NCBI GenBank assembly: GCA_029945725.1 | Contig: JAQSDB010000001.1 | Span: 124,001-188,000, forward strand | DNA from: a bacterium | Lineage (GTDB): Bacteria > Pseudomonadota > Gammaproteobacteria > Pseudomonadales > Moraxellaceae | Direction of reading: 5' to 3' | DNA length: 64,000 bases | In this document: positions 18,878-28,577 of the stretch, piece after piece | How the letters are laid out: the number at the start of each line of letters is the position of its first letter | Position numbering within the stretch: the stretch's first letter is position 1 | Translations under genes and position numbers: made by a program | Notes under the pieces: model-generated | Database searches by the model: none | Told to the model about the DNA's origin: nothing | The model's input: only the letters and a program-made list of their open reading frames with translations

Positions 18878-21157
18878 ATGCCCGGAAAAAAACTGATGCG
18901 TTGGGTGATTGCCGCCTCTTTAATCACTGTGTTTCCGGTGTATGCGTCGGTGACCACCACTATTGTCGTCAATACCACGGCTGATGAGGATGGCACCAAT
19001 CCGGCGGCCTGTTCCTTGCGCGAGGCTGTTGCCTCGGTTAATACCAAGACAGCCGTCGGTGGTTGCGGAGCTGGAAGCAGGACAGGGGATAACCTGATTC
19101 AGCTCGGGGCCGGGATTTACAACCTGACGCATGGCGAGATAAAAATTGATTCGGCGGTGACCATTGCCGGTAAAGACACTGCGCGGCCGGATGAAGTCAA
19201 TCCTCAAACCGGCCAGAAACCGAATCGGCTGCGCCCGGATAATGCAGTTTCCGCAACGGTTATTCATGCTGCACCAGGAACCCTTTCTCCTGCTGTTGCT
19301 GCCAGTCGTATCTTTACTACCTCCGCTAATATAGCTCTGCGTGATGTGGTATTGCAGGGGAATTATCCCAGTAATACGGCGGTTACTCCTGCATCAACCG
19401 ATATTGATGCTGTTCTGACGGCCAGTGAGCTGGCTGCGGCTGCCGTGCATGGAAATGGTGGCATTATTTATGCGGGCGCGGCAGTTTCACTTGATAACGT
19501 CATTATCAGCAATGCCTATGTATATGGCAGCGCTGCGGCTTACAGTGGCGGCGCTATTTACCTGAGCACCAGTGATGCCGGCCTGAGTCTTTCTGATGTG
19601 ACATTCAGGCATAATCGGGCTAACGGTAGTGGTGGCGCTGTTGCCATGGTGTGTCTGGAGAACGGGCGGTTGGCGACCCATAGCCTTTCCATGAGTCGGG
19701 TGCTTTTTGACGCAAACAGGGCTGATGCGGGTGCGGGTGCTATTGATGCATGTGGCGCTACGGATCTGATCATGTCCTCAAGCACGCTTTCTGCCAATCG
19801 CTCCATTCCTTCCGGCGCATTACCAACCGGGGCTATTGCCTATAATCAGTCCCAGCTTGGGACAGGTTCGGTTTCCTTGTCTTTTATAACTGCCGCTGAG
19901 CACACCCTTGGTCCAGTGCTTTCGTTGAGTGGTTTAGTCAGTATTTCTTTGAATCACTCGGTGTTGATGGGTAATGCAAGTAATTGCCAGCTTGCGTCTC
20001 TGCCGGCGGGAACACCTACGAACGATTACAACGTCACTGAAAGCGCGGATACCAGTTGCAGTGCTCTGCTTTCCTCGGCATCAGGTAATCAGAATGCAAG
20101 CGTTACGGCATCTCTCAGTGATGAGCTGATGTCGTTGGCTAATCGCGGAGGACTGGTTGATGGCTATCTGCCCAAGGCGAGTTCACAGTTTGTTCTGAAC
20201 AAAGGCGGTATCTTTGACAACTGCTCGGCAGTTGATCAGCGTGGTCTCGTGCGCAGAAGTGGCAGCGCGTGTGACAATGGTGCGCTGGAGCGAATGGAAG
20301 TTACGGCCACCGATGACACGGGAGACAGCCGCTCCAACACCGATCGTCTGGTGATTGTCGATGTACTCGCCAATGACTTCTTTGGCGAGTCTGATTTCGG
20401 GCCCAATAAATACGCTGAACCGGCAGTTGTGGTTGATGTTAATCCGAACCAGCAATGCAAGTGGATTGATGCTGCTAACACGGAGTACCCGGATCATCCG
20501 GAGTACAAGAACCATCTCGTGATTCAAAGCAAGGTCATCGTACCTCCTGGCATTACACCTGTTCCCAGTGGTGTACTTACAGGCGCTACGCCGATTCAGT
20601 GTAAATATCATGTTGTCGTTGTCATCAATGAAGGCAGCCCCGCACCGGCACTGCCAACACAGCAGGTTTCTGCGCAGGCCATCGTGTCAGCCAACGTGAA
20701 GAATATGTCGCCCAATGCGGTAAATGACAGTTATGTGCGACCAGTCGGTGTCACCTCGATCACGATTAATCCGATCGAGAATGACAATGATGATGGTGAT
20801 GGTATATTTGGCAAGCCAGCGCAATGGGCTGCTTTTCCTTTATATATCGCTGCTGCAAACATGCCTCAGCTGGGCAAGATAGAAGGTACCAAGGGGCGTT
20901 GTGCGGACTATACGGCGACCAATCCCAAGCTGTGCTATGCCGTTCCGATTACTTATGTTGCGACGAATAATCTTGCGCCATTTACGGATAGCTTCAAATA
21001 CAGTGTTTTTGACAAAGATGGTGCGGCATCGGTTGATGCTACTGTGACGATCAAAACTGATGCCCCTAATCCGGATAAAGGTCAGGGCGGTAGCCTGGAT
21101 ATTGTGGGGGGGCTTGCTCTCGTCCTGCTTGGCTTGCGACGTACACGCAGGCTCTGA
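18878..21157 (+). CDS. Large secreted CSLREA / beta-helix protein with C-terminal anchor-like tail (paralogue 2)
   Basis: This 759-residue paralogue of the preceding protein has the same plan: signal peptide (residues 1-23), CSLREA at 45-50, then beta-helix repeats (HGNGGIIYAGAAVSLDNVII, YSGGAIYLSTSDAGLSLSD). Two Ig-like/cadherin-like segments follow, marked by DRLVIVDVLANDFFG and the later NAVNDSYVRPVGVTSITINPIEND. The C-terminus is GQGGSLDIVGGLALVLLGL then RRTRR, very like a GlyGly-CTERM rhombosortase tail. ATG 18878 is eight bases after GGAG; ATG 18872, which overlaps the previous stop as ATGA, is an alternative. A terminator follows directly. The duplication is tandem, but internal sequences have diverged strongly. 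Confidence 0.82.
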   Translation: MPGKKLMRWVIAASLITVFPVYASVTTTIVVNTTADEDGTNPAACSLREAVASVNTKTAVGGCGAGSRTGDNLIQLGAGIYNLTHGEIKIDSAVTIAGKDTARPDEVNPQTGQKPNRLRPDNAVSATVIHAAPGTLSPAVAASRIFTTSANIALRDVVLQGNYPSNTAVTPASTDIDAVLTASELAAAAVHGNGGIIYAGAAVSLDNVIISNAYVYGSAAAYSGGAIYLSTSDAGLSLSDVTFRHNRANGSGGAVAMVCLENGRLATHSLSMSRVLFDANRADAGAGAIDACGATDLIMSSSTLSANRSIPSGALPTGAIAYNQSQLGTGSVSLSFITAAEHTLGPVLSLSGLVSISLNHSVLMGNASNCQLASLPAGTPTNDYNVTESADTSCSALLSSASGNQNASVTASLSDELMSLANRGGLVDGYLPKASSQFVLNKGGIFDNCSAVDQRGLVRRSGSACDNGALERMEVTATDDTGDSRSNTDRLVIVDVLANDFFGESDFGPNKYAEPAVVVDVNPNQQCKWIDAANTEYPDHPEYKNHLVIQSKVIVPPGITPVPSGVLTGATPIQCKYHVVVVINEGSPAPALPTQQVSAQAIVSANVKNMSPNAVNDSYVRPVGVTSITINPIENDNDDGDGIFGKPAQWAAFPLYIAAANMPQLGKIEGTKGRCADYTATNPKLCYAVPITYVATNNLAPFTDSFKYSVFDKDGAASVDATVTIKTDAPNPDKGQGGSLDIVGGLALVLLGLRRTRRL

Positions 21158-21158
21158 T

Positions 21159-21184
21159 AAAAAGGCCGCCTTGCGGCCTTTTTT
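21159..21184 (+). terminator. Terminator after CSLREA gene pair
   Basis: AAAAGGCCGC / CTT / GCGGCCTTTT followed by TT; a ten-pair stem directly after the stop codon. Confidence 0.92.
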
Positions 21185-21206
21185 CTTGGTATTTCCTGGA
21201 GTAGTC

Positions 21207-21827
21207 ATGATGTGGTGTAAACAGGGGTTGGTGGCGCTGGCCATGATGAGTCTGATGGCGTGTGCCACACAGGGGCCACTCAAGACCTATGAAGGGCCAG
21301 TGCGTGCTGTTGGCGAAGTGGCACTTATCCGTGTTCCCGAGCAGATTGAGATCATGTCCGTAGATGGGCGAGAGCCGCCCTCTAGCTTTCTCAAAAGCAA
21401 TGTCGAGCTGAGTCTGTTGCCGGGTGAGCACGTGTTCAGTCTGCGCTATGTCGAGCTGTTTCAGATTACGTCGGATGACCATGATGTGGTGCGATCCAAG
21501 CCGGCGGCTTTGCGTTTCACGGCAGTGGCGGGTGCAGCCTACAAGCTGGAAGTGCCCAGACAGGCCAATCATGATGCCGCTAAAGAGTTTGCCAAAGAGC
21601 CACACTTCAGCCTGGTCAATAGCCGGGATGGTGGCGTTACCGAGTCGGCTCCGATCAAGTCCTATGCCGAGGCATCCCTGATAGACACGATCAGCAAGGC
21701 ATTTACCGAAAGCAAGACTGAAACCACTCCTGTGACCAACCTGGATTTGCTCAAGGATGTGTGGACACGTACCACGCCTGAAGAGCGTAATGCTTTTCGT
21801 GTCTGGCTGGATCAGCAAGGGAAGTAG
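21207..21827 (+). CDS. DUF2057 (YccT/CsgI-like) lipoprotein
   Basis: This 206-residue protein has a lipobox at its N-terminus (SLMAC, Cys19), so it should be lipidated. The body has DUF2057 features: LSLLPGEHVFSLRYVELFQIT, DDHDVVRSKPAALRFTAVAGAAYKLEVP and AAKEFAKEPHFSLV. In E. coli the DUF2057 protein YccT (CsgI) is linked to curli control; here that is only a family hint. The C-terminal part (residues 150-206) seems helical and ends VWTRTTPEERNAFRVWLDQQGK. ATG 21207 has TGGAG upstream. It lies just after a terminator and 8 bases before the kinase gene, so the two probably form an operon. Confidence 0.75.
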   Translation: MMWCKQGLVALAMMSLMACATQGPLKTYEGPVRAVGEVALIRVPEQIEIMSVDGREPPSSFLKSNVELSLLPGEHVFSLRYVELFQITSDDHDVVRSKPAALRFTAVAGAAYKLEVPRQANHDAAKEFAKEPHFSLVNSRDGGVTESAPIKSYAEASLIDTISKAFTESKTETTPVTNLDLLKDVWTRTTPEERNAFRVWLDQQGK

Positions 21828-21835
21828 AAATCTCC

Positions 21836-23554
21836 ATGAGCATGCCCGATATCCCCGGTTACATCGTACAGCGCACGCTTGGCAAGGGCGGTATGGCGAC
21901 GGTGTATCTTGCCATACATGAAAAATTCGAACGTGAAGTGGCGCTGAAAGTAATGGCGCCGGCCTTGTCGGCTGATGAGGGTTTTCGTGAGCGCTTCATG
22001 CGTGAAGCAAAAATCGTTGCGAAGATATCTCACCCGAATATTGTTGCCGTCTACGATGTGAATGAAGTGAATGGCATTTATTACATTGCCATGGAGTATC
22101 ACTCGGGCGGCGACCTCAAGGACAAGCTCAAGGGCGGGCTTTCCGTGCGTGAGGCTCTGCAGATTGCCAGGGATACGGCGCGCGCGCTGGACTACGCCCA
22201 CAGCAAGGGTTATCTGCATCGCGATATCAAACCGGACAATATTCTTTTTCGCGTTGATGGCAGCGCGGTGCTGACTGACTTCGGTATCGCCAAAGCCACC
22301 GAAGGTGATGCCAATCTGACGCAGATGGGCATGGTGGCCGGAACGCCAAAATACATGAGTCCGGAGCAGGCGCGAGGTCAGGCACTGGATGCGGATTCTG
22401 ACTTGTACAGTCTCGGCGTTGTCCTGTTTGAAATGCTGACGGGCCGACTGCCCTATGAAGCAACTGATGCCATTGCGCTGGGCATCATGCACATGAATGC
22501 ACCCATTCCAAAGCTGGAGGGGCGTATTGCCCATTTTCAGCCCCTGATTGACCGCTTGCTGGCCAAGAATGCAGCACAGCGTCCGCAAAACGGCGCCCAG
22601 CTGATTCGCGAAATTGAGGCTCTGGAAAAAGGTTTTGATTTTGAGGGAGGGAAAGACGCGCAGCAGGATGCTCACACCATGATCCGGCCGATGGCGCGAA
22701 AAGCGGTGGTTCCTGTTGCAACGGCCCCTGCGTCGACAGCCTTTGCCGAAAGCGATGCCACGGTACTGAGCCCGGTGGCCAAGCGGGTGATTTCTGCAGA
22801 AATAAAGCCGCAGATACAAGCCGGGGCGATGGTGGACAAGCCCTCTGCCACTGAAAAAATGGCGACAGGAAAGGTTGCGGCCATTGCCATGGTTGTCGTA
22901 CTGGCGGCTGGTGGCGGTTGGTGGGTTACCCGGGGAGCTTCGGGTAACGGCAATATCGGTCAGGCTGCCCAAGCTGATAATGCGTCCCTGATCAGCAAGG
23001 AGCTGGCGGCTGCCAATGCCGCGTTTGCGGGCAATGCCATGACGACGCCAGAGAGTGATAATGCTCTGGCGCACTATCGAAAGGTTTTGTCGCTGCAGCC
23101 GGATAATGTTGAGGCACATAACGGTTTGCAGAAAATGGCAACGGCTTTGCAAACCCGTGCCTATGGCGCCTTGGCAGCACGAGAGATGACGCAGGCGGAG
23201 CAGTTGCTGGCGCAGGCAACAGAAGTTGATCCGGAAAATCAGGGCCTGCCGGATCTCCAGAAGGCCGTGACGGCGGCCAAGTCAGTTGATGCAAGGCAGT
23301 CAGCGGATGGGCGTGCAGCACGTCAGGAGCGTCACGAAGCGGCTCCTGCCGCCGTGCCGGAGCAGGCTGCCAGCGTAGCATCCGGTGGGGATTCTCTGGT
23401 GAAGCTGCGTGTCAGCGGCATGCTGGGCAGTGCCCGGCAGGCAATGGATGATGGTGATACGGCGACGGCCCTCGCACGCTTTCAGCAGGTGCTGAATATT
23501 GATCCTGCCAATCGTGAAGCACGTGAAGGCCTGCGCCAGGCCAAGTCAAAATGA
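21836..23554 (+). CDS. Membrane Hanks-type Ser/Thr protein kinase with C-terminal repeat domain
   Basis: This 572-residue protein has a complete eukaryotic-like kinase domain (about residues 9-262). It shows the glycine loop LGKGGMATVYLA, catalytic Lys38, HRDIKPDN with Asp130, DFG at 148-150 and GTPKYMSPEQ. A Thr/Ala/Pro-rich linker, including the possible phospho-site AHTMIRPM, leads to a single transmembrane helix at about 346-365. The outer part (about 370-572) has two TPR-like units: NALAHYRKVLSLQPDNVEAHNGL and TALARFQQVLNIDPANREAREGL. The kinase should face the cytoplasm and the repeats the periplasm. All catalytic residues are present. It is coupled to the DUF2057 lipoprotein and ends at a strong terminator. 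Substrates are unknown. Confidence 0.93.
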   Translation: MSMPDIPGYIVQRTLGKGGMATVYLAIHEKFEREVALKVMAPALSADEGFRERFMREAKIVAKISHPNIVAVYDVNEVNGIYYIAMEYHSGGDLKDKLKGGLSVREALQIARDTARALDYAHSKGYLHRDIKPDNILFRVDGSAVLTDFGIAKATEGDANLTQMGMVAGTPKYMSPEQARGQALDADSDLYSLGVVLFEMLTGRLPYEATDAIALGIMHMNAPIPKLEGRIAHFQPLIDRLLAKNAAQRPQNGAQLIREIEALEKGFDFEGGKDAQQDAHTMIRPMARKAVVPVATAPASTAFAESDATVLSPVAKRVISAEIKPQIQAGAMVDKPSATEKMATGKVAAIAMVVVLAAGGGWWVTRGASGNGNIGQAAQADNASLISKELAAANAAFAGNAMTTPESDNALAHYRKVLSLQPDNVEAHNGLQKMATALQTRAYGALAAREMTQAEQLLAQATEVDPENQGLPDLQKAVTAAKSVDARQSADGRAARQERHEAAPAAVPEQAASVASGGDSLVKLRVSGMLGSARQAMDDGDTATALARFQQVLNIDPANREAREGLRQAKSK

Positions 23555-23572
23555 GACAGGTTTCCTGTGAAT

Positions 23573-23604
23573 AAAAAAAGCCGCGAATGACGCGGCTTTT
23601 TTTA
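23573..23604 (+). terminator. Terminator of kinase operon
   Basis: AAAAAAAGCCGCG / AATGA / CGCGGCTTTTTTT forms a perfect stem. Confidence 0.93.
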
Positions 23605-23716
23605 TTCTTATGACTGTAGCGACTGCGACTGCGGGCTCGTTTGGCAATGTTCGGAGCCGGGTAATGTTGTTGTCCCGGCCCGTTTTATTGGTGCCATTTT
23701 TTATCACCGGGACGCA

Positions 23717-23746
23717 ATAAAAAATGCCGCCTTGAGGGCGGCATTT
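23717..23746 (-). terminator. Terminator of CsgG-like lipoprotein gene
   Basis: Read on the minus strand, AAATGCCGCC / CTCAA / GGCGGCATTT is followed by TTTATTG. It lies 24 bases past the stop. Confidence 0.85.
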
Positions 23747-23769
23747 CCTGTCAGGGCTCTGATCGATAA

Positions 23770-25710
23770 TCAGGGCGCTTTCACGGCATACTGCTCCAGT
23801 GTGCGGCGCAGAAGGGCGCTGTCCTGGTTTTTCAGGTTGGACAGTGCGAAGGCATAGGCTTCATTTTCTGCCGCCATGGTGGAGTCGCCTTCATCGGCAA
23901 AGCGCTTTGCCGACTCGGCATAACGCAGTTCGGGATTCTGGAGTTCGTTGACCAGCTTGTCGCCAATCACGTCAGAGATTTTCTCGGTGAGCTTCTGCAA
24001 TATCTCCGTGTCAGCGGGCAGACTGGCAAGCTTGAAGGGCATGCGGAACTGGCCCAGCTCTATCCCCTCGTTGCCCTCATCCGTGTGCTCAGCCTTGGCG
24101 GTGTCCGAGCCAGTGGCCAGAACACGTCCGGTTTTGGCTTCCACCAGGCGGAATGAAGCAGAGATAATGCCGACCTTGCGCATGATTTGCAGATTGATGG
24201 TCACGTCTTCACGCTTTTCCTGGGTGATGGTGCGCGCGGGCTCGGGCTGCTTGTTGCGCTGGCTTTCTGTCAGTGCCGCCCACTGGTCGTGAGCCGGGTT
24301 GTTGACACTGATCGTGTCGGTGACGACACGCATGGTTTTTTTGCTTCGGTTTTCGGTGGTGTCTACGCGCGATTCGAGAATCTTGCCCTGGATCAGGTAG
24401 TCGGCAGAAGCGAGATCATTTTGCGTGGCAGCGCCGATTTCCTTTTCACGTAAAATGGCCTGGAACTGATCTCGCTCAATGAGCTTGATGTCGTTGGGGA
24501 TTTTGTCGAAGAGGTGTTGTGTCACCTTGGCGGCAACAGCACCGCCGAACTCCATGCCACCACTGGCGGCATCGGTAAAGGCCGCTGTGCTGACTTTTTT
24601 GGTGGCCTTGGCGAGAGTGGTATCCTGGGTGGTACGCAGATTCGTTCGCAGTCCGGGAAACTCCGGATTGAAGTTTTCGATGACTTTCAGGTAGCCGAGG
24701 GCAAGGCCTGGCTGGGCGTTCTTGATGGCGCCCTGGTAGCGGATATAAATGGCTTTAAGAAACGCGTCTTCCTGTGGCGGGCGGACAGAGTTCGCATTGG
24801 TCTTGGTGCGGATATCACGGGCCTGGCTTAACAGCTTGTAGGCCTCATCGAGATGGTTTTCCGTAGTGGCCGTGCCCGCCTGCGCGACAAAGTAGGCAAC
24901 CATGTCATCGCTGGATTTGTTCAGTCGCTTCAGGATCTCCGGAAATTCCGGTGTTTGCGACAGGCTCATGAATTGCGTATAGGCATTGTCGAGCTGGCCT
25001 TCAGCCAGGCTGTCCCAGAATTTCTTTTCAAACAGGCGCGCATCGGCCAGGGTGAGCTGGGTACCCAGTGTCTTGTCTTCGGGATTGGCCTGTTTCAGGG
25101 CGATAAGGGCCTGTTTGGCTTCACCGTATTGCTCGTTTTTCAGGGCGTCTTCGGCTTTCTTGCGCAAATTGGCCAGCACGTCGGTGCGCTCGCGATTATA
25201 GCGATCGTCACCTGTCAGTTTGGCCAGATCATCCAGCACGGCCAGACGCTGGCCCATGTCATTTTCGGTGAGCCTGGCGAGCTGGTTTTGCTGTGAAGTA
25301 ATGCGCGCCTGGGTACGACCTTTCAATTCGTTGAGTTCGGCAGCGAGTTTGCTGTGTTTTTCGGCTGACCACTTCTGCAGTTTGCCCAGCTTTGCAATTT
25401 GCCCATCAATCACCGGCAGGGGAACAAGCCCACTCGCCGTACTCTGCTGGTTGATTTCGCTGCGTATGTCCTGGGCCAGTTTGTCTGCCAGCTGGTCACC
25501 GATTTGCTGGAGCTGGGCCAGGGCTTTCTGGCCGTCAGGCGTATTCAGTTTTTGTCCGGCGAGCTCGGCGGAAAACCGGTCATAGACGGCTTCAAGATTG
25601 CCGTTCTGCTGGGCAGTAACCAGCTCCTGCGGGCTGACCGTTGGTGTGGGTGCCGCGCAGCCGGCCAGACTGATGGCAACGGCAATTCCTGTGAGCGTAA
25701 GACGAGACAT
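23770..25710 (-). CDS. Large lipoprotein with helical N-terminal half and CsgG-like domain
   Basis: This 646-residue protein begins with a lipoprotein signal (LAGC, Cys18). A long helical, Lys/Gln/Leu-rich half (about residues 22-370) contains TPR-like segments such as NEQYGEAKQALIALKQANPEDKTL. The part after about residue 380 looks like the CsgG/curli-secretion fold: GGAVAAKVTQHLFDKIPNDIKLIERDQFQAILREKEIG, SADYLIQGKILESRVDTTEN and ISASFRLVEAKTGRVLATGSD. That domain forms outer-membrane channels or periplasmic regulators in other proteins. ATG 25710 has AGGGGA suitably placed. It converges on the kinase gene. Family assignment is by motif only; it is much longer than CsgG (about 277). Confidence 0.75.
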   Translation of the reverse strand: MSRLTLTGIAVAISLAGCAAPTPTVSPQELVTAQQNGNLEAVYDRFSAELAGQKLNTPDGQKALAQLQQIGDQLADKLAQDIRSEINQQSTASGLVPLPVIDGQIAKLGKLQKWSAEKHSKLAAELNELKGRTQARITSQQNQLARLTENDMGQRLAVLDDLAKLTGDDRYNRERTDVLANLRKKAEDALKNEQYGEAKQALIALKQANPEDKTLGTQLTLADARLFEKKFWDSLAEGQLDNAYTQFMSLSQTPEFPEILKRLNKSSDDMVAYFVAQAGTATTENHLDEAYKLLSQARDIRTKTNANSVRPPQEDAFLKAIYIRYQGAIKNAQPGLALGYLKVIENFNPEFPGLRTNLRTTQDTTLAKATKKVSTAAFTDAASGGMEFGGAVAAKVTQHLFDKIPNDIKLIERDQFQAILREKEIGAATQNDLASADYLIQGKILESRVDTTENRSKKTMRVVTDTISVNNPAHDQWAALTESQRNKQPEPARTITQEKREDVTINLQIMRKVGIISASFRLVEAKTGRVLATGSDTAKAEHTDEGNEGIELGQFRMPFKLASLPADTEILQKLTEKISDVIGDKLVNELQNPELRYAESAKRFADEGDSTMAAENEAYAFALSNLKNQDSALLRRTLEQYAVKAP

Positions 25711-25799
25711 GCGTATCCCCTGCATGAAAAAACAAAAGACCAAAGACTGGTCCGAGTCTAGCGGGGACGGCCGCCATGTAAAAGGCAAAACCGGCCCTT

Positions 25800-27129
<1,330 letters not shown>

Positions 27130-27296
27130 GGCATGCCTGGGATGCGCGGGGAGGCGTGATTGTAGCGATCCTGTCCGTGCTTGTGCAAAACCGATGACAG
27201 GGGTACTGACGGCTGGTGCAGCAAGGGACTGCCGAGGCTCGACACCATCGCCTGGTGCAGGAATACTTGCGCCACGGCATTCAGGACACACGATTC

Positions 27297-28544
27297 ATGC
27301 AGCAACACCTCAAGGCCAGCGGGCGGCACACATGGAACTTCGCCCGGTTTGTGGCCCGGCACTTTCTCAGTGATAACTGCCGCCAGCATGCCATGGTGCT
27401 GACCTACACCTCGCTGTTTGCCGTGGTGCCCATCATGACGGTGACATTTGCCATTCTCTCGGCGATTCCCTCGATGCAGCACGTCAGCATCGATATCCAG
27501 AATTTTGTCTTCCGGCATTTCCTGCCCAGCTCCGGCATGATGGTGCAGCAGCGCCTGCAGGAGTTTTCAATGCAGGCCAGTCATCTCACGGCGGTTGGTA
27601 TCGGCATGTTGTTTGTGACGGCCCTGATGATGCTGGTCACCATTGAAGAGTCCTTCAACCACATCTGGATGGTGCGCCACGAACGCAAGGGCATCGTCAG
27701 TTTTCTGCGCTACTGGGCGGTGCTGAGTCTCGGGCCCTTGCTGCTGGGGGCCGGTTTTGCCATTTCTTCGTATGTAGCTTCCATCCAGATTTTCAGTTCA
27801 GCCGCCAGTGCCGTCAGTGGCGTGATACCGGTCATACGGCTGGTGACGTTTATCTTTACCGCGCTGGCGTTCACGCTGCTTTATGTTGCCGTCCCCAACT
27901 GCAAGGTTCCCTTCAAGGCCGGTTTTGCCGGCGGCATTTTTGCGGCCTTTTTGTTTGAACTGGCCAAGCACGGCTTTGGTATTTTCATCAGCAGCTTTTC
28001 TTCCTACCGGCTGGTGTACGGTGCTTTTGCCGCCTTGCCGGTGTTTCTGATCTGGATCTATCTTTCCTGGTGCATCATTCTGCTCGGGGTCGAGGTCAGT
28101 CGTGCCCTCGCTATCTATCGTGATGACAGCCGTGTGCACAGGCATCCTGTTGTGGCCTTGCTGGATGTGCTGCAACTGTTCTGGCGCCGGCAGCAGCAAG
28201 GCATTTCGGTCAGTGATATTGATGCCATGGAGGTGCTTGGTCAGGAGGAAGTGGAAGTCTGGTTCGACTTTGCCCGTATTCTTCAGGAGCAACGCATCAT
28301 TCACCGTACCGATAGCGGTGCTTATGTCTTGTCCCGGAATCTGGAAACGATCGATTTTTATGGCTTCTATCGCCAGCTTCCCTGGCCTTTGCCGACACCA
28401 CAGGATTTGCTGCGACTGCATGATGATGATCACTGGGTGCAGGTACTCAAACCGGTGCTGGGCAACGTAAATACATTCATGGAAAAGGAGTTGTGCATTC
28501 CTCTTTCCACCATTATTGCCGATGCCAGGGCCGATGCCGTGTAA
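27297..28544 (+). CDS. YihY/BrkB-family membrane protein
   Basis: This 415-residue protein has about six hydrophobic helices in the first 280 residues (AMVLTYTSLFAVVPIMTVTFAILSAI, AVLSLGPLLLGAGFAISSYV, FMIWIYLSW-like FLIWIYLSWCIILLG). A soluble C-terminal winged-helix-like part of about 130 residues follows. This matches the YihY/BrkB family, once called RNase BN by mistake. Function is unsettled. ATG 27297 (MQQHLKASGRHTWNFARF) fits relatives; the frame extends upstream to a GTG at 27216. It is divergent from arsC. Confidence 0.9.
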   Translation: MQQHLKASGRHTWNFARFVARHFLSDNCRQHAMVLTYTSLFAVVPIMTVTFAILSAIPSMQHVSIDIQNFVFRHFLPSSGMMVQQRLQEFSMQASHLTAVGIGMLFVTALMMLVTIEESFNHIWMVRHERKGIVSFLRYWAVLSLGPLLLGAGFAISSYVASIQIFSSAASAVSGVIPVIRLVTFIFTALAFTLLYVAVPNCKVPFKAGFAGGIFAAFLFELAKHGFGIFISSFSSYRLVYGAFAALPVFLIWIYLSWCIILLGVEVSRALAIYRDDSRVHRHPVVALLDVLQLFWRRQQQGISVSDIDAMEVLGQEEVEVWFDFARILQEQRIIHRTDSGAYVLSRNLETIDFYGFYRQLPWPLPTPQDLLRLHDDDHWVQVLKPVLGNVNTFMEKELCIPLSTIIADARADAV

Positions 28545-28577
28545 ACGGCAGGCCATACCCGACAGGAAGGTGACGCG

